A stretch of DNA of 64,000 bases, taken from positions 1 through 64,000 of the forward strand of contig JBGPHC010000005.1 in the NCBI GenBank assembly GCA_041484195.1. The letters run 5' to 3'. Below are positions 1-10,001 of the stretch, in pieces. The notes under the pieces were generated by a model that was given only the letters and a program-made list of their open reading frames with translations, was not told the origin of the DNA and did not search any database. Numbering within the stretch: position 1 is the stretch's first letter; each line of letters starts with the position of its first letter. The translations under genes and the position numbers were made by a program. This stretch comes from PSRI01 sp041484195 (GTDB taxonomy: Bacteria > Bacteroidota > Bacteroidia > Chitinophagales > Chitinophagaceae).

Positions 1-11
1 CCACCATGCTA

Positions 12-3000
12 ATTTCAATTCCTCAATGGTGCGATTAAAAGTTTTTTAATTTCCAATATACCCTCTCCCCAATCCGATTTAAATTCCTCAATGGTGCGAT
101 TAAAAGTATGCTGACAAAATCATTCAGCGGCATAGACACGTCATTTCAATTCCTCAATGGTGCGATTAAAAGCTTCTTTCGTTGTAGTCCATCCAATCGA
201 GTCCACCCACATTTCAATTCCTCAATGGTGCGATTAAAAGCTAACACATGACAGAATTAACGACAGAGGAAAGACTATTTCAATTCCTCAATGGTGCGAT
301 TAAAAGAACCAGTACTTGCACGCTCTTAACGTAATAGCGAAATTTCAATTCCTCAATGGTGCGATTAAAAGGATTGCGTGTATCTATGGTATAATTGTCG
401 GATGGGAATTTCAATTCCTCAATGGTGCGATTAAAAGGGTTTGAAAGTATTATCTCATAGACATCGTTTGTGTTATTTCAATTCCTCAATGGTGCGATTA
501 AAAGAAATAAAAAATGGGCCGATGAGGTGAAGAACCTCAAATTTCAATTCCTCAATGGTGCGATTAAAAGGGTAAGTGGTGGAAAACATATCATACGTTC
601 TCACCCATTTCAATTCCTCAATGGTGCGATTAAAAGGCTATTCTGAAGAACTCCAACCCCTACCCCATCATGTGATTTCAATTCCTCAATGGTGCGATTA
701 AAAGAATGCATTGGCACGATTATATCGGCCGTTAATGTTAATTTCAATTCCTCAATGGTGCGATTAAAAGGACATTGTAATGGCAGAAGCGACCCCTGTA
801 TTACCATTTCAATTCCTCAATGGTGCGATTAAAAGTTACCCCCGGAGTTCCGGCAGACGATATAAATATCTTATTTCAATTCCTCAATGGTGCGATTAAA
901 AGTAGATATTTTCATGGTTCAATAAGTTTGAAAGCTTTATTTCAATTCCTCAATGGTGCGATTAAAAGCACGATGAGATAATAAGTATTCCCTACGGTAA
1001 CCGTATTTCAATTCCTCAATGGTGCGATTAAAAGCGTATCCTTTAATGATTTAAATGCTTCGCCAATTGATTTCAATTCCTCAATGGTGCGATTAAAAGT
1101 TAATTGTTGGATCATCATCTATTTCATTTGCCTTATTTCAATTCCTCAATGGTGCGATTAAAAGACCTTCGCCAGCATCGTGTGAGGCATCTTCTTCCAC
1201 AATTTCAATTCCTCAATGGTGCGATTAAAAGTTTCTTTCGCCGCTGGACCCGGTTGTCGAAATAGCATTTCAATTCCTCAATGGTGCGATTAAAAGTCTT
1301 CAAATTGCGATTGCGTTTCAGCCGTCGTACTTTATTTCAATTCCTCAATGGTGCGATTAAAAGCCGGCTGTGCCTGTTTGTAGAGCGGAATATAGTCCAA
1401 TTTCAATTCCTCAATGGTGCGATTAAAAGCTCTTGAATCTTCAGTGATGACTTTAAAACCTAACACAATTTCAATTCCTCAATGGTGCGATTAAAAGCTG
1501 GAACGGTGGATGAGGACATCTACGCCATCATATTTCAATTCCTCAATGGTGCGATTAAAAGCTGTATTTTCTTTCTTCACCCCGGAGGAATCAATTTATT
1601 TCAATTCCTCAATGGTGCGATTAAAAGCCCTAAGGCCCCATAAACTCAATGAACCTTTCAAATATTTCAATTCCTCAATGGTGCGATTAAAAGGTTATTC
1701 CGCTTCCAACACCGCCGCCTCCTGTAAAATTTCAATTCCTCAATGGTGCGATTAAAAGTCTGCTTGGCCATACTGATATACCGCCCGGGGTAATATTTCA
1801 ATTCCTCAATGGTGCGATTAAAAGCTGGTGACCAATGCCATCAACTATTACCAGATGTTATTTCAATTCCTCAATGGTGCGATTAAAAGCTGCTCTCCTT
1901 CAGCGGCATCCTGTTAGGCATCCGAATTTCAATTCCTCAATGGTGCGATTAAAAGAAGAAGTAAGAGAATGGAAAGAATCCGCTATTTATAAATTTCAAT
2001 TCCTCAATGGTGCGATTAAAAGCTGAAGGCCACCGGATGGAAAGAAGCACATATAGGAGTATTTCAATTCCTCAATGGTGCGATTAAAAGAATTAAGCAG
2101 GTCTTTATATAAGTTCTTTTTGCGAAATTTCAATTCCTCAATGGTGCGATTAAAAGTAATTACCGACTGTCTGACAATGCAACATTTAGTAGTATTTCAA
2201 TTCCTCAATGGTGCGATTAAAAGAACCGGCTTTACTAAAGAATAACAGCGTTACAACATATTTCAATTCCTCAATGGTGCGATTAAAAGCGACAAGTAAA
2301 ATGGTGTGGAATGGTTATATAACTATTTCAATTCCTCAATGGTGCGATTAAAAGGCAAGGCATTCGCAGAAAAGATGCAGAATCCCGCATTTCAATTCCT
2401 CAATGGTGCGATTAAAAGTTACAAGTCTAAATTATTCAAAGAACCAATTAGCATATTTCAATTCCTCAATGGTGCGATTAAAAGGTCTTACAGTAACGCC
2501 AACGCCTACCGTCACCTGGTATTTCAATTCCTCAATGGTGCGATTAAAAGTCCTCACTTGGCAGGTTCTTTGCCCTTAGTCCAATCTATTTCGATTCCTC
2601 AATGGTGCGATTAAAAGCTATCCTGCATGATGGCGCACTTGGCCAACTTTATTTCAATTCCTCAATGGTGCGATTAAAAGGGTGCTCAATGCGCTTTATG
2701 TTTTCGACAAGAATATTTCAATTCCTCAATGGTGCGATTAAAAGATTAAAGGAGCCACAACGCAAGCCGCAATGAATGCCTATTTCAATTCCTCAATGGT
2801 GCGATTAAAAGTGTTATCAGCCGTTAGATTGATGCCGGTCAGTTCCATTTCAATTCCTCAATGGTGCGATTAAAAGAAGATAGTTGTAACAACTAACTAC
2901 ATCCCTAAGCTATTTCAATTCCTCAATGGTGCGATTAAAAGTGCTGATAGCAGTAGCTTAAGGGGTTGCTGTATAATATTTCAATTCCTCAATGGTGCGA

Positions 3001-3204
3001 TTAAAAGTGCCTCTCACTTATCTGTTGGAAAGCAGCGACAATTATTTCAATTCCTCAATGGTGCGATTAAAAGAAAGTCCGCATTCTTTTTTGTAGTGCT
3101 AATTGTTCTATTTCAATTCCTCAATGGTGCGATTAAAAGAGACATTATCATGCGCCAATCCTACTTTAAGTCGTATTTCAATTCCTCAATGGTGCGATTA
3201 AAAG
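12..3204 (-). CRISPR. Type I-B CRISPR array, 49 repeats, left end outside window
   Basis: Forty-nine copies of a 30-bp repeat alternate with 48 complete spacers of 33-38 bp (most 35-37). Bases 1-11 are a partial spacer, so the array continues to the left. On the + strand each repeat begins ATTTCAATTCCTC and ends GCGATTAAAAG. Read on the minus strand it begins CTTTTAATCGC and ends GAGGAATTGAAAT, the usual type I-B form, giving an 8-nt crRNA 5' handle ATTGAAAT after Cas6 cleavage. Transcription is therefore leftward, co-directional with the cas genes, and the newest spacers lie near 3204. Two repeats differ from consensus on the + strand: 77-106 (C to A at repeat position 5) and 2588-2617 (A to G at position 6). 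The uniform repeats and diverse spacers suggest a functional array. Confidence 0.98.
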
Positions 3205-3410
3205 CCGTTTATTTTGGCATAGAAACAGAGTGTTTTTCAACCGTTTCCATAACCGAAAGTACAAAAATTAAGGGAAATTTATAGTCGATCGCCAATTGAA
3301 GTATGTACCGCGGACTTCGACAACTGCATAAGAACCTAAACCAGACTTGTTTCCAAGAGATCATTAAGCCCGGATTTGATTTTTTGTTCATCTATGCGCC
3401 CGGCAGACGA
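3205..3410 (-). promoter_or_regulatory. CRISPR leader
   Basis: This is the 206-bp stretch between the last repeat and the cas2 stop codon, on the side where the minus-strand repeats begin. It has no convincing gene; open frames here are opposite-strand shadows. The first 70 bp next to the repeat are AT-rich, and on the minus strand contain a loose match to the Bacteroidota -7 element (TA, three bases, TTTG) near 3265-3275. Leader function is inferred from position and array polarity. Confidence 0.7.
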
Positions 3411-3674
3411 CTACAGGATATTGTTCAATTCATTCTTTTCCTTGCCAACAATCATTTTCTCCAACCACTTCGCTTCACGGCTTTTGAATATGATCAGGCT
3501 ATCCTTGTCTGCATCCATTATCTGGCATGCATTATGAACGAGTTCTTTCAATTTAACCCCTGTTATTTCACCTTCAAATACGCTGTTCTGAATCCAGTTC
3601 AGGTAGCGCCTGCAAAGCTTCAGCATCTTGGCGACCCTTTTTTCTTCAATATCATACACTAAAATAATATACAT
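3411..3674 (-). CDS. cas2: CRISPR-associated endoribonuclease Cas2
   Basis: The 87-residue protein has the ferredoxin-like Cas2 fold signature. The N-terminal strand MYIILVYDIEEKR carries the conserved metal-binding aspartate at residue 8, and the length is typical of the family. Cas2 dimers bridge two Cas1 dimers in the spacer-integration complex; nuclease activity is not required for adaptation in characterised systems. It is the last cas gene before the leader. A 109-bp gap separates it from cas1, longer than the other cas junctions, with no gene visible in it. Confidence 0.96.
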   Translation of the reverse strand: MYIILVYDIEEKRVAKMLKLCRRYLNWIQNSVFEGEITGVKLKELVHNACQIMDADKDSLIIFKSREAKWLEKMIVGKEKNELNNIL

Positions 3675-3783
3675 GACCTAAAATTTATGAAACCATGGAG
3701 CACATTCCGCAGTGCAAAAATGAAGTGTCCTGCTTATCAGGACTACCCGGGAACCGTCGGGAAACCTGACTCTGGACCGCCCA

Positions 3784-4788
3784 TCACCACCAGGCTTTAA
3801 AGGGTCTGTAATCTTCCATTCCCAGAATATGCTTGGCCAATTTATAACATTCAAGCTTCACCAGGTGTTTATAACTGACATTCCGGCCAAGTGACCTGTG
3901 CTTGATAGTCTCATTCAACTTTTCATCCCATGCTTTTACCACTGTTCGCCTGCCTGTATCTTTCAACAAACAATAATTCAGCTTTTGGTCGAAGTCTGTT
4001 TTTTGTACCTGTTTCTTATTCAGCAAAGCGAAAATCAATCTGTCGGCTAATATGGGCTTAAATATCTCCGAAACGTCTAAAGCCAGCGAAAAACGCCGTT
4101 CTCCGGGTTCGTGCAGGAAACTGATAGTAGGATTGAGCTGTGTATGATAGATCATATCCAGGCAAAGGGAATAGCACATGCTGTTTACGAATGAAATTAT
4201 GGCATTCACTTCATTGGATGGTGGCCGTTTGGAACGATTGCCCATTTCAAAATCGTTAATGATCGTATCAAACGCTTCATAGTAGCTCATTCGAATATTG
4301 CCCTCTAGCCCCATGAGGGCCTCAATTTCGGAAACGCCGGCTATTTGCTCCGAAAGCATTTCTATCCGGCAAATTTGAGCCGAAGTATCCTTTTCCCTGT
4401 TATTGTAGTACTTCAGGTTCTTGATCATGTTAAAGGCGGCCCCCTCCACAAATTTCCGGGCAATGACCATGCGTTTCGCTCGATTGCAGTAGGCTTCAGT
4501 TTGTCGGATCAATACTTTACCAGATAGGAGGTAATCCTTTGGCATAAAGGACCCGGTGTAATGTTCATAGTAATCGAAAAAATGAACAACTATATTTTCT
4601 TTGCCCAAAAAATTATACAATGCGCTGTTGGCATCTAAGCTGCCAAACGCATATAAATTATCTACACTTTCCACCGGTATGTATTTGGGAGTTCCTTCAT
4701 TCCCATCTTCATCTATGGGAGTGAATTTTAGGGTATTGTCCTTTCTGCTCATGCGGCCGGGGTTAAAGAGGTAATAGCTTTTTTTCAT
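3784..4788 (-). CDS. cas1: CRISPR-associated endonuclease/integrase Cas1
   Basis: The 334-residue Cas1 is of the type I-B kind. The N-terminal beta domain (about residues 1-85) includes the family motif near AFGSLDANSALYNFL. The C-terminal helical domain has the metal ligands: Glu162 (LMGLEGNIR), His226 (ISFLHEPGERR) and Asp238/Glu241 (LDVSEIFKP). With Cas2 it integrates new spacers at the leader end of the array. The gene starts 19 bp downstream of the broken KilA-N gene, so its transcription from the cas operon must cross that insertion or start within it. All catalytic residues are present and nothing suggests decay. Confidence 0.97.
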   Translation of the reverse strand: MKKSYYLFNPGRMSRKDNTLKFTPIDEDGNEGTPKYIPVESVDNLYAFGSLDANSALYNFLGKENIVVHFFDYYEHYTGSFMPKDYLLSGKVLIRQTEAYCNRAKRMVIARKFVEGAAFNMIKNLKYYNNREKDTSAQICRIEMLSEQIAGVSEIEALMGLEGNIRMSYYEAFDTIINDFEMGNRSKRPPSNEVNAIISFVNSMCYSLCLDMIYHTQLNPTISFLHEPGERRFSLALDVSEIFKPILADRLIFALLNKKQVQKTDFDQKLNYCLLKDTGRRTVVKAWDEKLNETIKHRSLGRNVSYKHLVKLECYKLAKHILGMEDYRPFKAWW

Positions 4789-4807
4789 TGGTTAAAATGA
4801 GAAATAG

Positions 4808-5672
4808 TTATTTCAATTTGTTCAGTTGCTTATTCCCTGTCAGCGATTTCAACTGGCTGATGGCAATTTTATTCAGTTGCACTATGCGTTCGCTTTGCGG
4901 CAGGCCCTGGTGCAGCATTACGGCATTGATGCTTTCCATATTCGACAGTACTACTAATTGCTCTAAGCTGGCGTAGTCGGATATTGCCTGCCTGTCCGGC
5001 AGGCAGGCCTGCCTGTCCGGCAGACAGGACTTCCTTACCCTGGTTTTCGTTTCGCCATTGCTGTGCAGTTTTTCCAAAAAGGGCCATATTCAACATATCG
5101 GCTTCGCTGGCATAAATAAAAGAGGCCTGCTCTTTTGTAATAAGCGTCGGGATAATATTTTCTTTGATGGCATCGGTGTGGATTCTGTAGTTCACTTTTG
5201 CTAAGGTGCGCTGCAAATTCCACTCAAGATTCAGCCTGCTGGCCTCATCTTCTTTCAGGCGTTGAAATTCCTTGATAAGATATAATTTAAAGCCGGCGCT
5301 TACCCATGATGCAAATTCAAAAGCTATGTCTTTATGGGCAAATGTTCCTCCATTATTTCCCCGCCTTGAAATAATACCCCTGGCATTGGTAGCTTCAATC
5401 CATTTGGCAGGCGAAAGAGTGAAAGAGTTACTGCCTGCCTCAAACAAAAAGGAGTCGAATTCGACCCCTTTGAAACCGGGGTTGTTTAATTGCTCCCAAA
5501 TACCCAAAAACTCAATGGTTGTTCTGGAACGCATCCGGTTTTTGACCACATCTTTTGGTTCCTGTTCATTTTTATTTCTTGCAATATCCGTAAGTGAAAT
5601 GAAATCTTCATTGCTATACTTTAGTGTGGCAATTGAAATTCCCTTTACAACAATTATCTTATTCTTTTTCAT
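4808..5672 (-). pseudogene. KilA-N domain protein, frameshifted, with in-frame palindromic insertion
   Basis: The frame starting at 5672 encodes an N-terminal KilA-N-type region (SLTDIARNKN, the TTIEFLGIWEQLNNPGF block, then AGSNSFTLSPAKWIEATNARG and GGTFAHKDIAFEFASW). It continues through HTDAIKENIIPTLITKEQA to NENQGKE. Family members continue with a block like GNIRDYASLEQLVVLSN. Here a 45-nt palindromic insertion adds about 15 residues after NENQGKE; GNIR is still in frame, but DYASLEQLVVLSNMESINAV is in another frame and ends at 4808. A 2-nt loss (or 1-nt gain) near 4978-4985 explains the break. The gene overlaps the upstream KilA-N fragment by ATGA. KilA-N is a DNA-binding domain of phage and bacterial proteins; a CRISPR role is not established. 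Unless recoded, the product is truncated with an aberrant 40-residue tail. Confidence 0.82.
4986..5028. repeat. Two tandem copies of a GC-rich palindromic element inside a gene
   Basis: Copy 1 (4986-5008) is a near-perfect palindrome with arms GCCTGCCTG and CAGGCAGGC around a TCCGG core. Copy 2 (5008-5028) is the same with one arm base changed (GCAGACAGG). The period is 22 bp. The element is open in several frames; in one it reads LPDRQA repeats and in the KilA-N frame AGQAGLPAGQAG. It is much richer in GC than the surrounding gene. Position and open frames resemble protein-embedded palindromic elements known from other bacteria. Confidence 0.85.
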
Positions 5673-5917
5673 TGTGAATTCTTTAAAAATCTTGCTATTT
5701 TAATTATGGCGAATTCGCCATAATTAAAATCAGGGTTGTAAACACTTTCCCGGATACCCGGAAATTCAACGGTATTACGGTTTCTCAACCAGTCTGAAAT
5801 AAAAAAATCACCGTCCTTTGCTTTGATCATGTCGGTCAGGGAAATGTAATCAATATCCTTTTGCCTGATAATGGTGATTTCAGTTCCTTTTACATGGATG
5901 GTTTTATTTTTTGCCAT
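5669..5917 (-). pseudogene. KilA-N domain protein, N-terminal fragment
   Basis: The 82-residue frame begins MAKNKTIHVKGTEITI and continues with SLTDMIKAKDG, the RNRNTVEFPGI block and NPDFNYGEFAIIK. It is clearly paralogous to the N-terminus of the next gene (SLTDIARNKN, RSRTTIEFLGI). It then stops after a short unrelated tail (IARFLKNSQ), where full-length relatives continue for about 190 residues. Its stop overlaps the start of the following KilA-N gene as ATGA (5669-5672). The breakpoint coincides with a 34-bp perfect palindrome. An extension of 10 codons upstream to 5947 is possible, but the MAKNK start matches the family. Confidence 0.8.
5697..5730. repeat. 34-bp perfect palindrome
   Basis: The left arm ATTTTAATTATGGCGAA (5697-5713) is followed with no spacer by its exact reverse complement (5714-5730), centred on an EcoRI-like GAATTC. 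It lies in the KilA-N fragment where homology to full-length relatives ends and encodes the FNYGEFAIIK segment. It may have promoted the deletion, or bind a protein. Confidence 0.95.
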
Positions 5918-5977
5918 ATTAATCAGCTTCAATTTTTTTAAACCCATCGGATTCGATGGAATTAAAAACAGGGATTA

Positions 5978-6484
5978 TCAAGTTTCTTCTATGTAGCAGA
6001 AATCATAATATGAACATTTTTTGCATATCTTACTATTGATGCGCTGCGGGCATTCTTCATCAGCAACCATTTTTTCTATTTGCTTCACCACCGCCTGCAG
6101 GTAAACTTTATCCGCTTCTGTTAACAGTATTTCTTTTGTTTCCCGGAGCTTAGGATATTCCAGTTTTCCGCTCACTCCTTCAATGCCATTTTGCTCCAGC
6201 AGCCAGATATAATATTTTACCTGCCATTCATGAGCTGCTTCCATGCTACTGGATTTTTTTATTTCATGGATCACTTTATTTTTTGCATCATAAAAATCAA
6301 TCTTGCTGCCACCGATCTCTATCTCGGTATATTTTTCTGCACGTTGAGGGTAAGTAGTTTCACCAATGAGTTTGCCTTCGGCTACGGTGTCGGAAGTGTG
6401 TTCCATTCGGATGCCATTTGCATGAAGCCACATTTCTCTTTTGCAGACGTGGTAGAGGTTTATGAGTGTGGCGTTGATGTTCAT
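5978..6484 (-). CDS. cas4: CRISPR-associated exonuclease Cas4
   Basis: The 168-residue protein has the Cas4 (RecB-family, PD-(D/E)xK) layout. Cys14 and a C-terminal cysteine group (Cys145, Cys154, Cys157, Cys163) should hold an Fe-S cluster. The nuclease core has Asp63 (KIDFYD), Glu74-x-Lys76 (HEIKKS) and the Q88-xxx-Y92 motif. Cas4 trims prespacers and selects PAM-containing ends with Cas1-Cas2. Its ATG overlaps the cas3 stop as ATGA (6481-6484), suggesting translational coupling. Downstream lie the KilA-N remnants rather than the usual cas1. Confidence 0.96.
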   Translation of the reverse strand: MNINATLINLYHVCKREMWLHANGIRMEHTSDTVAEGKLIGETTYPQRAEKYTEIEIGGSKIDFYDAKNKVIHEIKKSSSMEAAHEWQVKYYIWLLEQNGIEGVSGKLEYPKLRETKEILLTEADKVYLQAVVKQIEKMVADEECPQRINSKICKKCSYYDFCYIEET

Positions 6485-9210
6485 AGGATATAATTTTCCG
6501 AAGCTTCAAATTGGGCTTCAATTAACCCTTTTTTATAATCGTAACATTTTTCATGATGGGCCAAATAAATATAATTATCGAATCCTCGAAGGTTCTCTTC
6601 CTTATCATCTGATGGAATGCTAAAAGCCTTTAGCTTCAATTTTATCGCATGACTAGCGAATATCGAAAAAGTGAACTTGCTCAAGATGCCTGCCATTATC
6701 TTTTTGTCAATCTGTTGTTCAGTAAAATCTTCTTTCTTATTGTTGTACATCGACTTGTAGGCACGCCAAACTTCAATCCCATTTATAAACTCATAGTCGA
6801 CGTTCACGCCAAGTTTTGACAGAAAAATCAATTCTTGTTTCGAGAAAATAGCCTCCTGATCTCCTTCTGAAGATAGAACCTGTTTCGATAAATTTAGGGG
6901 TACAAATACTGATAGGTTTTCCTGATCAATCAATTGAAATTTTTTATGAACCTGGCTATAATTAAGCCTTTGTATTTCGGTCAGATAATTAGAGTTGAAG
7001 TTTTGGAGTTCTTTAAAACTGCTCAACTTATCGATACGACTTAGCACGAGATCATAGAGCCTCTCAAAATTTTTATCTCTTAAAATTTCTGCATGTTCTT
7101 CTTTTGAAATGCCGTCACGTGTAACTATATAACGGTCGTCCTGCTTATATAACTGAGAAGGTTCATTGACCTTAAAAAGATATACTTCACACAATTTTTT
7201 TGTTACGTTCCGGTTTACTCTTCCCGCCAATTGTTCATCGCTGTCAATCAGGGAAACATTTTTAAAACCTAAATCCATGTCAATATCCACACCCGCTTCG
7301 ACCACTTGGGTTGTAATTAAGAGTACATTTTTGCTTCTGTTATTTTTATTTTTCAGGTAATTAATTATTTCCCTACGTCTTGGTTCAAGAACGGTTCCCG
7401 ACAAAACAAAAACTTCATTAAAGAATCGTTCATTAATGGCTTCATTAAATTCTGTAGCTGATTTTTTAAAAATAAACTCAACTATAGTGTATACACTTTT
7501 TGTCTCGCTAAGCACTGCATATTCTTCCGATTTTTTTAAAACAATTTCTGATAGTTCTGATATTTCAAGTTCCTGGTCCCGATAGTCAAACCGGAACTGA
7601 ACCCGGTCAGAGAAATTTGTGTTTGTAAAATAATTTTTAGCGGCAGGCAGCAAATCAATAAACTCAATTTGATTTGCTATCGGCAATTTCAATTTATCTA
7701 TCCGAGGAAGTGTTGCGGACATTAAGATAAAGCGAACATTAAATGCGGTGGCATATTGCTGAATAAAATAAAGCATCTTATCCCAATGCTTTGGTGCATA
7801 CGACTGTACTTCATCAATAACAACAATACTGTTTGCAAGCCTGTGTAATAAATAATTCGTTTCCTTCTCATTTGTTTTCAAAATATCGAAGAAACGAATG
7901 TGCGTTAATAAGCAAAAAGGGTAATGTACAAATAAGTTATTCAAGTAGTCCACCTTTTGATCTCCGTATAAATCATCTTCTGAGCTTTGGAAACCTGCTT
8001 TGGAATGAAGAAGTGAAACTTCCCTTTCTGTTAAGTTTAAAGTTTTTAAAATGGCTTTGTGCGTTTGTGTTATGAGTGTAGTAAAAGGGTAAACATAAAA
8101 AATTTTATTAATTTCCTTATTCACCTCTAATAACTCAGCAGTTGCCAGCATGGAAAGATTCGTTTTACCTCCGCCTGTTGGTGCCTCTAAATAAAACAGG
8201 TGTTCTGTTCCATTCTTCCGAATATTTCTGATTACTTCAACTGACATGTTTTGCCGAAGTATATTTAAATTCTCAGTGCTTCTTTCTGTAGGATTTCTTA
8301 TTTCCTCTTTTGTTTCGGCGATTTCGTATGCCTTGGTGTTATATACCTGAGAATGATGAGCAGCAATAATTATCTTATCTCTTAGTAATTTATCAATTAC
8401 TCCTAAATCCGTTACTTCTTGTTGATTCATATATTCGGATGTAGCTAGATAATCCGAAGCAGTGAGTAGAGAAAAGTTTAGTTTGGATAGAGCATACAAT
8501 GGGAAATATTGCGTAGTGTTCAATTCAACTGAATCGATTGCATCTTTTAAATTATCAAAGTAGGCTATAGCTAATTCTGATAATTGAATCTTGTACAAAG
8601 CCAGATATTTTATTAATGGACCATACTGCTTAACAAAAACACTTCGCTCCAATCTCTGCACCGGCTCAGTAATTTCTGGACTATGATGTAGATTGATAGA
8701 ATTAACCAATACAAAGGCACAAAAGGCGATAAAGTTTTTTTCATCATCATTTAGAATTGAAAGCTTAGTGATACAATCTAAATGATAAGACAGATAGATG
8801 AATGCGCCTAACTCTGAATGCCCATGCGCAGGCTTGATAATGGTTGAAACATTTTTAAAAAGACTATTCCGCATTCTGTCTGTCTGAAAGTTTTCATTGA
8901 CTTTTCCAAAATCATGAAAAATGACCGTGTCTGTAAACAGTTGCTTAATGTAATCAGCGAGAGTTGGTTTGTTATCGGAACTAAAATCTTTTAAAATGTT
9001 TTGGATTAGCCCGTTAATAATTTTATCTAACTCATTTTCCTTACCTAACCGCAATAGATATTTAAAAACTAATTCAAGATGTTCAGCTAAGGTTTCAACT
9101 TTAAGTGTAGCAGCTTGAGATGCAGGAAGATGTGCGAGGTAATGTTCTGAATTAGTAAGAACATTCTTTACACGAATTGCATTCTCGATATAATATTCGA
9201 GTGACTTCAT
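6481..9210 (-). CDS. cas3: CRISPR-associated helicase-nuclease Cas3 (HD fused to helicase)
   Basis: This 909-residue protein has an N-terminal HD nuclease domain (His99-Asp100 in VIFHDFGK, plus HGHSELG at 130-135) and a superfamily 2 helicase. Walker A is LEAPTGGGKT (341-350). Motif II is DEVQ (466-469), where many relatives have DEVH. Motif III is SAT (498-500) and motif VI is QLAGRVNR (660-667). After Cascade recognises DNA, Cas3 is recruited to nick, unwind and degrade the target. Stop and start overlap with cas4 (4 nt) and cas5 (1 nt, TGATG), so the three are probably co-translated. Confidence 0.97.
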   Translation of the reverse strand: MKSLEYYIENAIRVKNVLTNSEHYLAHLPASQAATLKVETLAEHLELVFKYLLRLGKENELDKIINGLIQNILKDFSSDNKPTLADYIKQLFTDTVIFHDFGKVNENFQTDRMRNSLFKNVSTIIKPAHGHSELGAFIYLSYHLDCITKLSILNDDEKNFIAFCAFVLVNSINLHHSPEITEPVQRLERSVFVKQYGPLIKYLALYKIQLSELAIAYFDNLKDAIDSVELNTTQYFPLYALSKLNFSLLTASDYLATSEYMNQQEVTDLGVIDKLLRDKIIIAAHHSQVYNTKAYEIAETKEEIRNPTERSTENLNILRQNMSVEVIRNIRKNGTEHLFYLEAPTGGGKTNLSMLATAELLEVNKEINKIFYVYPFTTLITQTHKAILKTLNLTEREVSLLHSKAGFQSSEDDLYGDQKVDYLNNLFVHYPFCLLTHIRFFDILKTNEKETNYLLHRLANSIVVIDEVQSYAPKHWDKMLYFIQQYATAFNVRFILMSATLPRIDKLKLPIANQIEFIDLLPAAKNYFTNTNFSDRVQFRFDYRDQELEISELSEIVLKKSEEYAVLSETKSVYTIVEFIFKKSATEFNEAINERFFNEVFVLSGTVLEPRRREIINYLKNKNNRSKNVLLITTQVVEAGVDIDMDLGFKNVSLIDSDEQLAGRVNRNVTKKLCEVYLFKVNEPSQLYKQDDRYIVTRDGISKEEHAEILRDKNFERLYDLVLSRIDKLSSFKELQNFNSNYLTEIQRLNYSQVHKKFQLIDQENLSVFVPLNLSKQVLSSEGDQEAIFSKQELIFLSKLGVNVDYEFINGIEVWRAYKSMYNNKKEDFTEQQIDKKIMAGILSKFTFSIFASHAIKLKLKAFSIPSDDKEENLRGFDNYIYLAHHEKCYDYKKGLIEAQFEASENYIL

Positions 9211-9998
9211 CAGAACAATTGAATGATCTTTGTTCGTTCTGAATCGGAAACTTGATACAGACCTTCAAATTGGGAATCTTGTTTTAATGTCCAATCTGTA
9301 AAAGCAAATTCTGCCAGTTCATATTGGAATAGAGTTTCATCAAAACTCGCAGGCAATCTTTCAAAATACATGTACGATGATTTATTAATAACTGCACCCA
9401 AGGAAGGTGAAAATCTGGGATTTATCCTTTGCTTGACGAGCGGATACTGGCGAATAAATAATGAGTTTATTGTAAAATCAGAAGATGCGGTGAACGATTC
9501 AAAACTGTATTCTTTAATCCCGGTTTCAATATCCCACCATGCTGAAAATTCATTCTTACCTAAATAAGGTAAATAAACAGATTCTCCGTTCAATAACCGG
9601 TTTCGCAATACTTCCTGCTGTTTATTAGCATCATCTAATAAAACATAGCAGCGATAGCCTGGACGAACTAATGTTTGCTCTGTAACAATTAAGTTTCCGT
9701 CTGCGTTAGCATAGCCCACGGTATTGGTGTACTTAATAATTGTTTTGATGAAATTGCCTTTGTCATGAAATGATTCTAATGGCTCAATACCAACAAGTAA
9801 GTCTTTAAAGACTTGGTAATACTCGGGGAACTGGCCTTTTTTGCTGTATCCTTTTAATCCGGCAACGGCTCCCAGAATGCCTAATAATGCAGGTTTGTGC
9901 AGGCAGTTGAATGTCATCACCAAGCCTTCATTTACATCAGGCTTTTTAAAGCAGGCAAAGTCAGCACGAAGGTCAAACGATAATAAGTGTTTTGCCAT
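9210..9998 (-). CDS. cas5: Cascade subunit Cas5 (type I-B)
   Basis: The 262-residue protein is of the Cas5 family. Its N-terminus (HLLSFDLRADFACFKKPDVN) followed by a glycine-rich stretch (LLGILGAVAGLKGYSKKG) matches the start of type I-B Cas5 proteins. Cas5 caps the 5' handle of the crRNA and contacts Cas8 and the first Cas7. The neighbours fix the assignment: cas7 ends 3 bp upstream and cas3 starts at the stop codon. No catalytic residues are expected, because Cas6 does the processing here. Confidence 0.92.
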   Translation of the reverse strand: MAKHLLSFDLRADFACFKKPDVNEGLVMTFNCLHKPALLGILGAVAGLKGYSKKGQFPEYYQVFKDLLVGIEPLESFHDKGNFIKTIIKYTNTVGYANADGNLIVTEQTLVRPGYRCYVLLDDANKQQEVLRNRLLNGESVYLPYLGKNEFSAWWDIETGIKEYSFESFTASSDFTINSLFIRQYPLVKQRINPRFSPSLGAVINKSSYMYFERLPASFDETLFQYELAEFAFTDWTLKQDSQFEGLYQVSDSERTKIIQLF

Positions 9999-10001
9999 AG
10001 A

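Noticed and set aside
610..3284. Open frames on both strands within the CRISPR array (repeating FNSSMVRLK or QFLNGAIK)
   Set aside because: They are translations of the 30-bp repeats and spacers; the repeat-spacer periodicity explains them fully.
3303..3662. 119-codon plus-strand frame opposite cas2
   Set aside because: It lies antisense to cas2 and the leader, has no family signature, and cas2 is well supported.
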